From NCBI GenBank assembly GCA_964200075.2, contig CAXNAA020000499.1:1-20720 (forward strand): 20,720 nt of DNA. The letters run 5' to 3'. Numbering within the stretch: the first letter of the stretch is position 1; every line of letters begins with the position of its first letter. This DNA is from Sphacelaria rigidula (taxonomy: Eukaryota; Phaeophyceae; Sphacelariales). Positions 10,079-19,839 of the stretch are shown here, one piece after another. The translations under genes and the position numbers were made by a program. Under the pieces are notes generated by a model, which was not told the DNA's origin, searched no databases, and was given only the letters and a program-made list of their open reading frames with translations.

Positions 10079-12721
10079 GTTCGCATCGAGGAAATGGAGC
10101 ATACTCCCCGGGACTACCGAGCCCTCCAACTTCTCGTGGATATCGCGACTTACGTGGGGGAGTGGCACGGCGAGTGCCGGTCGCTCGTTCGGTCGTACTT
10201 GGCTCAGATTCCCCGGAAATGGGCCGCGGACGTTGCGCACCAACTTGACGACGCAGCGGCAGGTCGAGCTGAGGGCAAGGTGGTGTCTTCGCTGAAGGCT
10301 AAACAGTGCGTGTATTACATGTATGGTGTTCTGTGTTTCGGTGGGAGCAGTGCTCTCGATGCGGCAGACATTGCCAGCCTGTGCGAGCTGCAGATTCTGG
10401 CGCACAACCGACGTATTTTTTCTGACGACGAGATTCTCGACAGCGAGAGCGCTGCGCTGCGCAGTCGATGTCTGCGGGTGATGGCTGGGCGAGGTGCTGA
10501 AATCGCAGAGCACTCGACGGTAGACCCTAGTTTCATCACCACTGCCGTAGGGCTTGTGCTGGATGAGGCTAAGGAAGCTGACTTGTCGTGGAGGGTGGTG
10601 GCCGATACAACGGCCTGTTTCGTCGCGGAGTCAGGCGGTCATGTTTTCAGTACTAACTTGTTGACCGGTGAGGTGCTGTATGACGGTGCGCCACCAACTC
10701 TGTTACCGGAGTACATCATGCAGCACCCGCTGTACCAGCGAACGTTCGGGAAAAACACCTTTGAGGTGACTAGTGCGTCTGATGGCGTATTTTCGACAGC
10801 CAGGGCTGTTGATGACGTGTGCTACACATTTTCCATGGAGAAAGTGGGTGCCAAGCTGGTGGTGATCGAGACTGAGGACAACGTGCGCTTGGAGCTGCTG
10901 TCACACGACGGTGAATGGGGAAAAGAACTTCCGGTAAGGATGAGGACGATGCATAGTCACTGGCTCTGTCGCGAGCGAAATGTAATTGCCATGCGGTCTC
11001 GAGACTTCAGGCAGCGCGAGGTGTACTTCATGGTGAGATGTGGTGGGTCTACGCGTCTGGCTAGCTGTTTTCGCGTGCCCCACCACCTTCGGGCGCGGAG
11101 GTGGGTAGACGTGCTCGGTGAGGCTCAGAGTGGTGGTGGTGACCCGAGCCTGAAGGAGGAACTGGTCCTGATGGACCGGGAACACAGGGTCATGTCGGTG
11201 CTCGCGAAATTCGAGCCTCGCGCTACTGGCCCATCTGCCCTGATACATGCATTTCGGCAGCCGGATGGAGCGCTGAAGATCGAGCTTCCTCGGTTTGGAC
11301 TTGAGTTCTCCATCGATTCCATCTCATCTAGCAAGCAGGAAAACGACACCGAGACTGGAATAAAGTGCCTCAACTACCGCGGGTGTCACTTGGCTTGCGC
11401 TCAGCAACTGTCGCATACGTTGGCGGGTTTGACGCGCTACCTCGTTCTTACGCCAGAAACTGACGGCGAAGCGACGAGGGTAATCGTACCGCGGGGAGAT
11501 GTGGTCGTGAGGGACAATGTGGTGCGGGTTGAATGTATAGACGAGACGAGGGAAGATGCACAACTATCCACGCACTGTTACGAGCTGCATCTGCGCTGGA
11601 ATGAACTCGATGCCGGCAATATTTCGGCTCGTCTTCAGCTGGCTGCAATGTATGCCGCAACTGGAACCCTACTGCCCGACGTTCGAGTTGGCATGGCCGG
11701 TTCAGAGAAAGCAATAGAGCTCGTTCGCCGGTGCTTCGTGAATCGTCCTCTGTCCGACGGGGACCAAAGCCAACTTCTGAGGATAGCTGAGCTGTCAGGC
11801 TGGAATCCGGCACTCGCCCTCGTCTGCGGCGATTTGATGAGGAGTAGCGAAGATCTGCATTTCCTTCATTCTCCGGAGTTGAAACCGAAGGTGTGTGATG
11901 GGGTGCAGTGGACCAGCATTCTGAGAGATGCGTCCACTGCCTATGAGAGTGAGTGTGCGAGTCTCGATTGGAATCAAAGGCGACGACTAACACCCGCCGA
12001 GGAAATGCGGGTGTTTGGTCGCCGACCCCGAGGAGCGCGAGCGACTTCGGGTGTAACTCGTGCCCTTCCCCCTTTCGGCTCCGTCAACTTGCCGAATCCT
12101 CCAGTACACGTACAGCAGGTAAAAGCATCAGAAGACAAGTTGTGGACAATAAGGGACGACATGATGTCGACGGTGGCATCGAAATGCGAGTATGGTAATC
12201 AAACGCCTGCCGACGATCAGGCCTTGCATCCGTACCCGCTTTCTATCCCGAGTGATGCGGATGCTTTGACCAGAGAAATGCACGCCGAACTCGGGCAAAG
12301 CTGGAGTGCACACCATTCATCGAAACTTGCCCAGGGCATCGTTGATCCCATCGAGCTGAAGAAGCTCCAGTATAAGTTCGCGACTAAACGTAAGGATGTG
12401 ATGCGGATGCGGACGGACTTGGAGACGTTCTTGCTCACGAGTCTCGCAACCTTTGGGGGCGATTGGCATGCGGTCTCATGCCAACTGCAGCGCGAATCCA
12501 CAATGCTACCGATTGCATCGCTTGCAGACATCCCTCCTATGCTATGGGAGAAGGGGCTCGTCACAAATTTCAACCCGTTCTTATCAAAGGCTGCAACGGC
12601 AGTTCTGGAGGAAGCAATCATGTCTTGGTTGAGATTGTGTGTACTCGAGGATAAGCTGAAGAGGCTCGGAAGATGGACCAAGTCTACAGCATCGCATGCG
12701 CTACTGTGGCAAGAGATGCAG
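10079..12721 (+). CDS. Exon of giant DUF3638-family protein: region upstream of the DUF3638 core
   Basis: An 881-codon exon from CATGCAG|GTT to ATGCAG|GTAGAA, phase 0 on both sides. By pattern it matches the long segment preceding DUF3638 in fungal homologues. There is an N-terminal helical stretch (EMEHTPRDYRALQLLVDIAT, about residues 5-25). KAKQCVYYMYGVLCFG follows at about residues 74-89. A beta-rich middle has VIVPRGDVVVRDN. ATGTLLPDVRVGMAGSEKAIEL, near residues 525-549, is the counterpart of the family's conserved TGTEEAL-type motif. LRIAELSGWNP follows it. The C-terminal helices contain EMHAELGQSWSAHHSS and the stretch before the core. I judge this resemblance from recalled family layout, not from an alignment. 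The frame stays open 40 codons past the donor, but the join to 12998 restores the family sequence. There are no internal stops; it looks functional. Confidence 0.9.
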
Positions 12722-12997
12722 GTAGAACCGATATCATCATGTGTACTCGAGGCATCGAAGTGCTATCGGCGTTGGCATAATACAACTTTAGATATGTCAT
12801 CATCAGTTTTCAAGTGTCGGCCGTTGCTGACGTATAGTTAACTCAGCGATGAAGTAGCGAGAAGAGAAATCTAATTCACGACAAATCCAGCTTGCCGGGA
12901 GTATACCGTTGTGTCCCGTCGTAGGTTGGCATATTGCTTTGTTCAAACCGTCAACTAAACTACTCCGAATGGTTACATCCTATTCCCTGCACGTCAG
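12722..12997 (+). other. Intron 4 (276 bp)
   Basis: Donor ATGCAG|GTAGAA and acceptor CACGTCAG|GTG, phase 0. CAGGT occurs at both boundaries. The spliced frame runs from the helical segment into KRIWDPKDYPRWL, exactly where family members enter the DUF3638 domain. No repeats or open frames of note. Confidence 0.9.
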
Positions 12998-13659
12998 GTG
13001 AAGAGGATATGGGATCCAAAGGATTATCCACGGTGGCTGGCATTTGAGGTCGACGGAGGACTGCAGGTCCGACCCGCCCAAGTCGAGGTGGCACTGCACA
13101 TGATCAATAATCCGGGCGATATCGTGCAGCTCAATATGGGCGAGGGCAAGACGCGGGTGATTGTGCCGCTGCTACTGCTACATTGGGTAGAGACTTCTCG
13201 CCAGGATGCTGTTGTTGTGCGCCTACATTTTCTATCTGCGCTCATTGACGAGGCGTTCTGCTTCCTGCACAAGACCTTGACCGGCAGTCCGCTCGGGCGC
13301 CCGCTGTTCGTCATGCCGTTTCACCGGGACGTGCAGCTCACGCTAGAGAATGCCCGATCCATGCGCGGATGCCTTGAGCGCTGCCGTGAAGAGGGTGGCG
13401 CCCTATTGGTGGCCCCCGAGCACAGGCACTCCTTGTATCTGAAGGCCCTCGAGCTGCGAAGTACCGATTTGGCGACTAGCGAGGAAATCAAGCGGATTGC
13501 GGCGATGTCCTATGCAGACGTGCTGGACGAGAGCGACGAGCTGCTACACCATCGCAACCAGCTGATATATGCCGTGGGTGGTCTGCAGAAACTACCGGCG
13601 CAGGCGGAACGTGTGCACGCTGCGCAGGCATTGCTACGAGTGGTGAAGAACCGCGAAAG
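12998..13659 (+). CDS. Exon encoding the DUF3638 core with GEGKT and DESDE motifs
   Basis: This exon gives 220 codons plus two bases, ending at AAAG|GTCAGT (phase 2). It carries most of DUF3638 (Pfam PF12340). In order: WDPKDYPRWLAFEV; VRPAQVEVALHMI (residues 24-36, resembling the invariant RPxQ); QLNMGEGKTRVIVP with a Walker-A-like GEGKT at residues 48-52 (13139-13153); the FVMPFHRDVQL strand; GGALLVAPEHRHSLYLK; and DVLDESDELLHHRNQLIYAV, whose DESDE lies at residues 177-181 (13526-13540). The motif pair is typical of P-loop ATPases of the helicase/SecA sort. Family function is not established; database entries are often auto-named ubiquitinyl hydrolase, and I see no protease motif here. Without splicing at 13660 the frame ends at a TAG at 13709-13711. 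The remaining DUF3638 and DUF3645 parts are missing from the window. Confidence 0.93.
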
Positions 13660-14095
13660 GTCAGTGTTGTTTTTTGCAAGGTCTAATGAGTCCTTAGAGC
13701 GGGGGGTTTAGATGGGGGGTGAAGGAAAGAACTCGCTAGCCTATTTATGCTTGGCATTCGTTGGTATAATTTCAATGTTGCAGCAATTGCTTCGAAGCCA
13801 TGTCCTCGTACGCAATATGGGCACTTCCAACTGGTACCATACACACTCGACCGTACGCAACCCACAATGTTTTCCTCGGTACCGACTTACGCTGCCAAAA
13901 CAACTGATTATTTACCCAAATAGGTTCACCGTACACGATGCTCTCGCAAAGCTGTTTGGAAGAAGGTCCATTTTTCTACCTGGATCCCGCCGAGCGTTTT
14001 TGTCTTGAACTTCGAGAGGGAAATATACTTATCAAGGAATGCCGTGTAATTTCGTGCCTGGGTATCCGGCGAACAGGATGAGTGCCTGCCAGGAG

Positions 14096-14487
14096 CATGT
14101 TTGCGAGATTAGGGACATATTTGTTTTCGAAACGGGAGGGTTTTCGTGATTTACATGGAGACGGTCGCATCGTCCGAAACGGCCGTCACACCCCTGAAAA
14201 CCAGTGATCTGACGGGAATCTTGGCACAATCAGATTTGATGTCGGTAATGCCTCCCATGAGATACGGCCGAAAATGTGTAACTCTATTTTCTAATTTTTG
14301 GACACATTTTCCCTCAAAACTCTGCGCTGACCAGGGTCGATTTCAATCGTTTTACACCAAAGTTCCCGTTAGATCACGGGCTTTCAGGGGGGTGACGACC
14401 GTTTCGGACGATTCGACCGTTTTGGTGTAAATCACGAAAAATCTCCCCTTCCGAGAAAAAAAATCCGTTCCTAGCCTCACGGGCATG
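14096..14487. mobile_element. 392-bp foldback / MITE-like element with ~145-bp inverted arms
   Basis: The left arm begins CATGTTTGCGAGATTAGGGA and runs to about 14243. The right arm, read in reverse complement from 14487, begins CATGCCCGTGAGGCTAGGAA and ends near 14338. The arms share long near-identical blocks, for example TTTTCGTGATTTACA, CATCGTCCGAAACGG(C/T)CGTCAC and GTGATCT(G/A)ACGGGAA. About 95 bases of unique sequence separate them. There is no coding capacity, so it would be a non-autonomous DNA element. A target-site duplication is not obvious at CATG...CATG, so the true ends may be slightly further out or eroded. Confidence 0.8.
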
Positions 14488-14710
14488 TTGTTCAATGTCT
14501 GTTTTGTGCATCCTTGGTAGCATTTCACCTCATTCTCCACTTCTACACTACGCATTACTCCTCAACTACCACCCGTTCTTTACTGAGGTCGGAGAGGGCT
14601 ACACCCCCTCCCACCTAGTCAACGTCAACATGTGTACAAATTTCGTTAGCTCGCCACAAAAAGAAATCGACAACTGCCGAGTAATGCCACCCCACTGTTG
14701 CGTTAAAAGC

Positions 14711-14895
14711 CTTGCATATCGTGCAAACTACGCTCGGGATATCATACCCATCTAGAATACCCATCTGGGATATGAATGCCCATCTGGGATTTCTATCTGG
14801 AATATCGGACTCATCTGGGATGTTTCATTGAGGACATGAAGATCCATCTAGGGTATGAATGCCCATCTGGGATGTCCGTCTGGGAAATACCCGAT
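14711..14895. repeat. Hairpin-headed CATCTGGGAT array (copy 2)
   Basis: A TTGCA-5nt-TGCAA hairpin (14712-14726) is followed by at least seven units of an ATCTGGGAT-type word: ATCTAGAATACCC, ATCTGGGATATGAATGCCC, ATCTGGGATTTCT, ATCTGGAATATC, ATCTGGGATGTTTC, ATCTAGGGTATGAATGCCC and ATCTGGGATGTCC. Spacing is 13-33 bases. A reverse-oriented GTCCCAGATGG sits further on near 15226. It shares head and unit with the block at 7740-8200. Confidence 0.7.
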
Positions 14896-15289
14896 ATAAA
14901 GTCATGCTACGATAGGGGGGGTGTTCCATTTCATGAAAAAATGGACTCTTAGGTGCGTCAGACGACTCAACACAGTGGCGGTACGCTTGTATTTGGGTAG
15001 AAGATGTCAAACAGTTCGAATGAGCGTCACAAGTCGGAAGCAAGCGCGTTTGAGTTACGGTTGCTGGTATCAACGACGATTGCAAGTAGAATTTCGTGGA
15101 GGTGCGATTAAGGTTGGACTTGCGTTTGATTTTGGCCGGGAAGCTGCAGAATAGAGTTATTTCCGGGGCCAACCGATCTCGGCATGTACGTTGTACCGGG
15201 TAAACATCCACGTCCTACATGGGCGTCCCAGATGGAGGTCCTGGACGGATATCCACTCTCACGGTGACTCGTCTTCCCCCGGCCGTGGC

Positions 15290-15720
15290 CCTCGAGCTCC
15301 CAAGGCCGGGCCGGGCCGGCTGAAGGCCGCGACCCCTGGAAGGGTACAACACTCGTCAAATGGTACAGCACTCGTCTCGTGCAAAGAACACTCAGTGACT
15401 CCTACTGTCACACGTTCCGTGTCACCGTTGTACGGAGACTCAGCGACACCTACGGTCAAATCACTCCGCGCGCGCCATACGGTGGATACCACCCGTGACA
15501 CAGTCGATTTCCTCACCCCGCGGTGGGCTGGGAGCCACCAAGGCCGGAATGGGGCAGCTAAAGGCAGCGACCCCCGAAATGTACATCACTCGGTTCGTGC
15601 GGAGGCTGAGTTACTGCTACTGTTGAACTGCCCCGCGCCACAGTAGTGCGGGGACTGAATGACACCTGTTGTCGAACTGCCCCGCACCATTCACTGGATA
15701 ACGCCCGTAACATTGATGTC
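15290..15720. repeat. Nested tandem repeat (two ~215-238-bp copies, each with two ~48-bp units)
   Basis: CCAAGGCCGG followed by GGC(T)AAAGGC.GCGACCCC and TACA.CACTCG occurs at 15300 and again at 15538. Inside each large copy lie two 48-49-bp units that begin ACTCAGTGACTCCTACTGTC (15390), ACTCAGCGACACCTACGGTC (15438), GCTGAGTTACTGCTACTGTT (15605) and ACTGAATGACACCTGTTGTC (15654). The last two share GAACTGCCCCGC. The large copies are offset by 215-216 bases when measured from the small units. The block is GC-rich and sits about 360 bases upstream of the LINE endonuclease remnant, so it could be that element's 5' repeat region, but this is not shown. Confidence 0.7.
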
Positions 15721-16077
15721 ACACGGTGATGATATCGAAACACACCCTTCCCCTGCCGGCTGGGACCACGAATCCGAACCATCACTAACGCCGAAAGCGT
15801 GGTTACCGTACGTAGCTCTAGTAGCAGGCGGCAATGTGAGGGTAAGCATTATGGTCTACTTGGTAGAGATCGACTTGTGCGGGGTCCGCTGGCCCCCGTG
15901 CACGAGAAACAAGGCAGGAGTCAGGATACACTTGGGAGAGCGTGGAGACAGAGAGTGAATCACAAGTGGTGGGTCAGGGACCAATAGAGAAGAGCTGCAG
16001 GGATAAAGAAAAGAGGAGAGGAAGGCCAGTTTGGTGAGGAGCGAAGCATGTACCCGAATTGATCGCTCTGCTGCAAG

Positions 16078-17293
16078 GCGGTGTCACGTTCCAAAAAGCG
16101 GGTGGTTGCCACATGGAACGCACGCACTTTGGCTGAGAGAGGAACCAACGGTGCAGCCCATGTGGAGGATCTTTTGACCTTCGCCTTTAAGTATGGCTGT
16201 GATTTCATCGCAAACCTCCGAAGTGCAGACCGCTTGATATGTCATTCACTGCTTCAGCCACAACAATGGAGAGGGGGGTAAACCGGGAATGCTCGAAGCC
16301 GGCCTTGCCATTAAGGAGTCTATCACCAGCGAGCTAAGGCCTTAAGACATCATACCCGAGCACATCAGTGGAGAGTGCCGATGGTGCAAATACTACTTAG
16401 ACAGGCTGGCATGATCTTCAAGGTGTGGTGCGCCTCCATTGAAACAGTATTTATCTCTGACTAGACCGGGCTCTGGACAACACATAGTAGTTCAATCACT
16501 GACGTGCCTACCACCGAGTACTTGATACTCGTGATGGATGCCAACGCTCGCTCTAGAGAGAGAGAACGAGGAAGCCCCATAAACAATTGCGCTTGGGGGA
16601 ACATAGCAGACGCCCTCAATGACAAAGCCATGCGACTGCTGACATGCGCTGCAGAACATTCAAAGAGGATTATCAACACACATCTTGCACACTAAGCAGC
16701 GGGTAAAGCTCAGCCGCGTAAACATATGGCGGGCCGCAGCGCAGACACCGCTGGCGCCTGAACTACATCCTGGTACGTAAGCCCGACCGAAGACTCGTTT
16801 GAAACGTCACTGTGCACCCCGAGATGAAATCGGACCACCGACTGGTTTCAGCCTCCATCCGTCTCCTTGGACGGAGTGCACCCAACCGCCGACCAAAAGC
16901 GGGAGGTGGGGGCAGTGGAGTGCGTGTCGACCAAAGCCTCATCTCATCCGACCGGCGTTGGAGAACGATCGTATCGTGGGCCATTGTCGCCAAGCTTCCG
17001 ATGCCGCCAACTTTACCGCTGTCGTGAACGTCAACAACATGGCCTCTGCTTTCGCCAATGCCCTGCTACAGATGGCTGCGGATACACTTCTCACTGTCCG
17101 AACAATCCCCTCTGGAGGTTTCAATGAGTCGCCACAGGTTCCAGCATGCCTCCAAAAGGCATGGGACGTCAGGGAGAGCGTATGGGAGGTACTGGGCGCC
17201 AGCTTCCACTGTCCTGGCCTGAGAGAGGCATTGGAGGTGGCAGAGAAGACGCGGGTGAAGAACTCTGAACTTCACACTACCTGCACGGAATGA
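16078..17293 (+). pseudogene. LINE endonuclease-domain remnant and linker
   Basis: The fragment opens with KRVVATWNARTLAERG, the usual first strand of LINE endonucleases with its catalytic Asn. About 350 bases later YLILVMDANAR (16519-16551) corresponds to the GDFNAR-type motif. INNCAWG, LNDKAMRLLT and then LNYILVRKPDRRLV and HPEMKSDHRLVSASI (16815-16859) follow; the last contains the SDH motif with the catalytic Asp and His. The linker LQKAWDVRESVWEVLGA...GLREALEVA lies at 17135-17240. The domain is split by frame changes and stops (for example TGA at 16800 and TAA at 16279). The first Glu-containing motif (QETK) is not recognisable, so the endonuclease would be inactive. Confidence 0.8.
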
Positions 17294-17645
17294 CGGCCAG
17301 GATAATGCAGTTGAACCGCAAGGAGGACCAGGCATGGCTTTACCAACACATCAAGTCCTTTGAAATGAAAGGAAAGGTGGATGTGACTCAACTTACACCA
17401 CGGGCGCGTCTGGTGAGCTGCTGCGAGATAAGCTAGGTATCCTACAGCGGTGGGAAGAGCGGTTTGAGACGCTTTTTGAACGCAATATTGCCTTCGCTCG
17501 ACCCTTCTGTGATAGATTGCATCGAATAGATGCGGGAGCATGCACAGCTCGCCGCCGAGCCGTCGATGGCAGAGGTGAAGGATGCAGTGGGCCACAGGTA
17601 GACATTTTACTCTTACCACAGGGCGCATGAAAACGCCACATTGCA

Positions 17646-17951
17646 GAGGGTGTAGCAAGGTCGCCACAGGGGGTGTTGGACCTTTCGAGGGTCGCCAGAG
17701 CGTCTCACTTTCGGAATATGGTCCGGGGGTGCATAAAACTGTCCACCTCTGTTGAATCGGCATCAATTTCACTTGACAAATATGCGTGATCCACATGGAC
17801 TATCCTCACGGTCCATGGGTTATCCGTCTCAGGACAAAGTGGAGGCGGCACTCTGTAGAGGGTGTGTGGAGGGAGGTTTGAAACTTTTAAAGGGTCGCGA
17901 ATGGGTCTCACCTTCGCAAGGTGTGCCGAGGGTATAGCAAAGTGTCCACCT
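17646..17951. repeat. Internal ~100-bp direct repeat, ~205-bp offset, within the LINE
   Basis: GAGGGTGT at 17646, AGGGTCGC at 17688, GTCTCACTTTCG at 17702 and TGTCCACCT at 17740 recur in the same order at 17858, 17891, 17905 and 17943 (GAGGGTGT, AGGGTCGC, GTCTCACCTTCG, TGTCCACCT). The copies are diverged, so the duplication is not recent. It explains why the linker-to-RT distance is longer and scrambled in this copy. Confidence 0.6.
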
Positions 17952-18096
17952 GTGGCAAGCTGGCAAACGGCGAGACCGTTGAGACTGACAACCTATGTGG
18001 GAAGCTAGTGACTCTCGGCCTCATGGAGGCCTCTGCCAAACTGGAGTGCTTCCAACATCGTGCTCAAAGTGTGGCGTCAGAAAGTAGCGCATTAGG

Positions 18097-18845
18097 AATG
18101 GAAAGACGCTGTCATCGAGGTACTGTTCACGATTGAGGACCTACACGAATACGGCAACTACGGCGGCACCTCGCTCGAGGCCCACGCTGGCAGGATGTTT
18201 ATCAAGACAGCTGCGACCCGCCTTGGCGCCTACTGTGGGGGGAAGGGTGTGTAACTAGTGCGGTTTCCGACCCGGCCAGTCGATAGTCGACGTGATGCAC
18301 GTTGGGCTCACATTCCAGGAACTGACCAAGAGAGAAGAATCTCTCGTTGTACATACGCTTCATTGACCCCCAGAAGGCGTACAGCTCAGTCAACCGCTCT
18401 CTTTTCTAGAGAAGGTGCTAGAACGATACGACGTCCCCGCCAAGATGATACCCCCCGTCCGCAAAATCCATGACGGCACGCGGGTGTGGGTGCGCCTCGG
18501 AAGCAGCGAGAAATCTGAGTGGTTTTGCGTCACAAGGTCCTTCGCCAAGACTATGTGATTGCTCCTGATTCGTTCGACATCTTCTTGGCGGTGAAGACGG
18601 TGACGTGCGACGGGTTCTCGATCGATAAAGGCGTGGTGGATGACTTCATCCGCATTGCTACCACGGGCGGGAGGACCAAGGACGAGCTTGTCAAGGTGCT
18701 GCGGGCCGTGCTGAACGCCGACGACGCTAGCATCGCTCCGCGATCTCATCTAAGCTTGGTGAAGGCGACGATTGCCACAATCGAAGTCTGTTCAGCGTTC
18801 GGTCTCGACGTAGCTGAAAAAAAGGCAGTAACCATATACACATAA
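18097..18845 (+). pseudogene. LINE reverse transcriptase remnant
   Basis: Three consecutive frames give the RT in order. EWKDAVIEVL...YGNYGGTSLEAHAGRM (18097-18252) is the fingers region. CGFRPGQSIVDVMHVGLTFQ follows at about 18258. After a frame change, FIDPQKAYSSVNRSLF carries motif A with its Asp, and VLERYDVPAKMIPPVRKIHDG lies next. After a further shift comes the palm end, with VLNADDASI (about 18710-18736), motif C with the catalytic DD (here N in place of the usual Tyr/Phe), and CSAFGLDVAEKKAV. Stops at 18252-18254 and in the middle of motif A's downstream part break the domain. This is the strongest single piece of evidence for the element. Confidence 0.85.
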
Positions 18846-18901
18846 AGGCGGATGTGATCGAGGCGGAGGCGGCAGGCCGAAGGTAGGAGCAGGTCGAAGC
18901 T

Positions 18902-19565
18902 TTGGTCTGTCTCGGAGGCACCATCAACAGCATCGGCGGTGTCAATCCTGAGTTCAACCGCCACACTGGCCAGGCCTGCGAGTGCCTCGTGAAGCACAAC
19001 AGAGTAGTATACGACAACCCGTGTATTGCCCTGGCCACCGAGGTTCGTCTCCTGAAGGTACAATCAATCGAGACCACTCTATACGGCTGCGTGAAGTGGA
19101 TGCTCTCTCCGAATAATGTCGGCACGTTGTGGCAAGCCCACCGCGGTTTCCTGCTGAGGTGTTTCCACGAGCACAGTTTCACTCGCAGCGCTCCCAACTG
19201 CCACATACTATCATACCGCGCCTCCAAGCAAATGGCTTCGAGTGCTTCGAGGCTATCGTGATGAGGTTAATCTTTCTCTACGCCTGTCACGTAGCGCGCA
19301 TGCACGGCTAACGCCTTCCCGACACCATCACGCGTGCAGTAATGGCCGAAGGGGGGAGGAAGGTAGGTCAGTCCGCGAAACGCCTTCAAAATCGTGTCAC
19401 TGAGGACTACTCCGCCTTCGGAGTAGACGCGACATCATGGACACAGATCGCCCGAGATTCCCAAGTGGTACCAGATCGTAGAGGAAAGGGCTGATATAGA
19501 CATCGCATCAACTTGGGCCATCACGCAAGGGAAAGTGACCAATACGCACATCACGAAGGGACTCT
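18902..19565 (+). pseudogene. LINE C-terminal domain remnant
   Basis: LVCLGGTINSIGGVNPEFNR, then ALATEVRLLKVQSIETTLYG and WQAHRGFLLRCFH match the post-RT segment of this LINE lineage, where relatives have YLGG..., RLLKA..LLYG and AHH.LLLR. QANGFECFEAIVMRLIFLYACHVARM continues in another frame to a stop at 19309. The EDYSAFGVDAT and KWYQIVEERADIDI segments carry the similarity to about 19560. Frame changes occur near 19130 and 19310. No zinc knuckle is recognisable, in contrast to the minus-strand element. Confidence 0.75.
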
Positions 19566-19839
19566 CTGCCGTGTTATTCCTGTGGAGCCCTTTGTGTCGC
19601 TTGAAGGTCACCGACACGTAACGAATAGTCCCGTCACGTAGTGTGCTTACTGGTACATTTCCGTCTTCCTAAAAACGTTGCTGTTCCTTTCTGTGTGTAC
19701 CAGGGGAAGGTTGTTTGCCTCTTGCTTGGTATCCACATGTTCGCCTGGGGTGTTCTTCTTGTTGTCCTACTTAACGCTACGTCTCTCGATTTATTTCCTC
19801 TGCAGGCAAATCTGACTTTCTTGTGTCCCGCTCCCGGTA

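Larger units (their letters stand above)
16078..19565 (+). mobile_element. Degenerate LINE (EN + RT + C-terminal region), near full length
   Basis: Successive plus-strand fragments in different frames give, in the right order, an apurinic-type endonuclease, a linker, a reverse transcriptase with motif C, and the conserved C-terminal segment of one non-LTR lineage. More than six frame changes and stops separate them, so no intact ORF remains. An internal duplication at 17646-17951 lies between the linker and the RT. The 5' end is taken at KRVVATWNARTL, just after which the endonuclease begins. The 3' end is taken at the last matching segment, KWYQIVEERADIDI. No poly(A) tail or flanking duplication was identified, so both ends are approximate. 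It carries no intact gene and is presumably immobile. Confidence 0.85.

Noticed and set aside
9986-10513. Minus-strand 175-codon frame over the start of exon 10079-12721
   Set aside because: It lies opposite the conserved exon and has no family resemblance; typical shadow frame of GC-rich coding sequence.
11448-11993. Minus-strand 181-codon frame
   Set aside because: Shadow of the conserved plus-strand exon; composition rich in Ser, Arg, Pro and His with no recognisable motif.
12105-12140. Donor-like CAGCAG|GTAAAA inside exon 10079-12721
   Set aside because: The frame stays open and the downstream sequence still follows the family layout, with no matching acceptor needed; an optional intron is possible but unsupported.
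13712-14008. Plus-strand frame after the last DUF3638 exon as the continuing exon
   Set aside because: No acceptor with the required phase and no resemblance to the rest of the domain.
14711-14895. Possible CRISPR array
   Set aside because: Units are short, variable and irregularly spaced, with no spacers of constant length and no cas genes; the context is eukaryotic.
15191-15646. Plus-strand 151-codon frame
   Set aside because: It runs through the nested tandem repeat; the peptide is repeat-derived and low in complexity.
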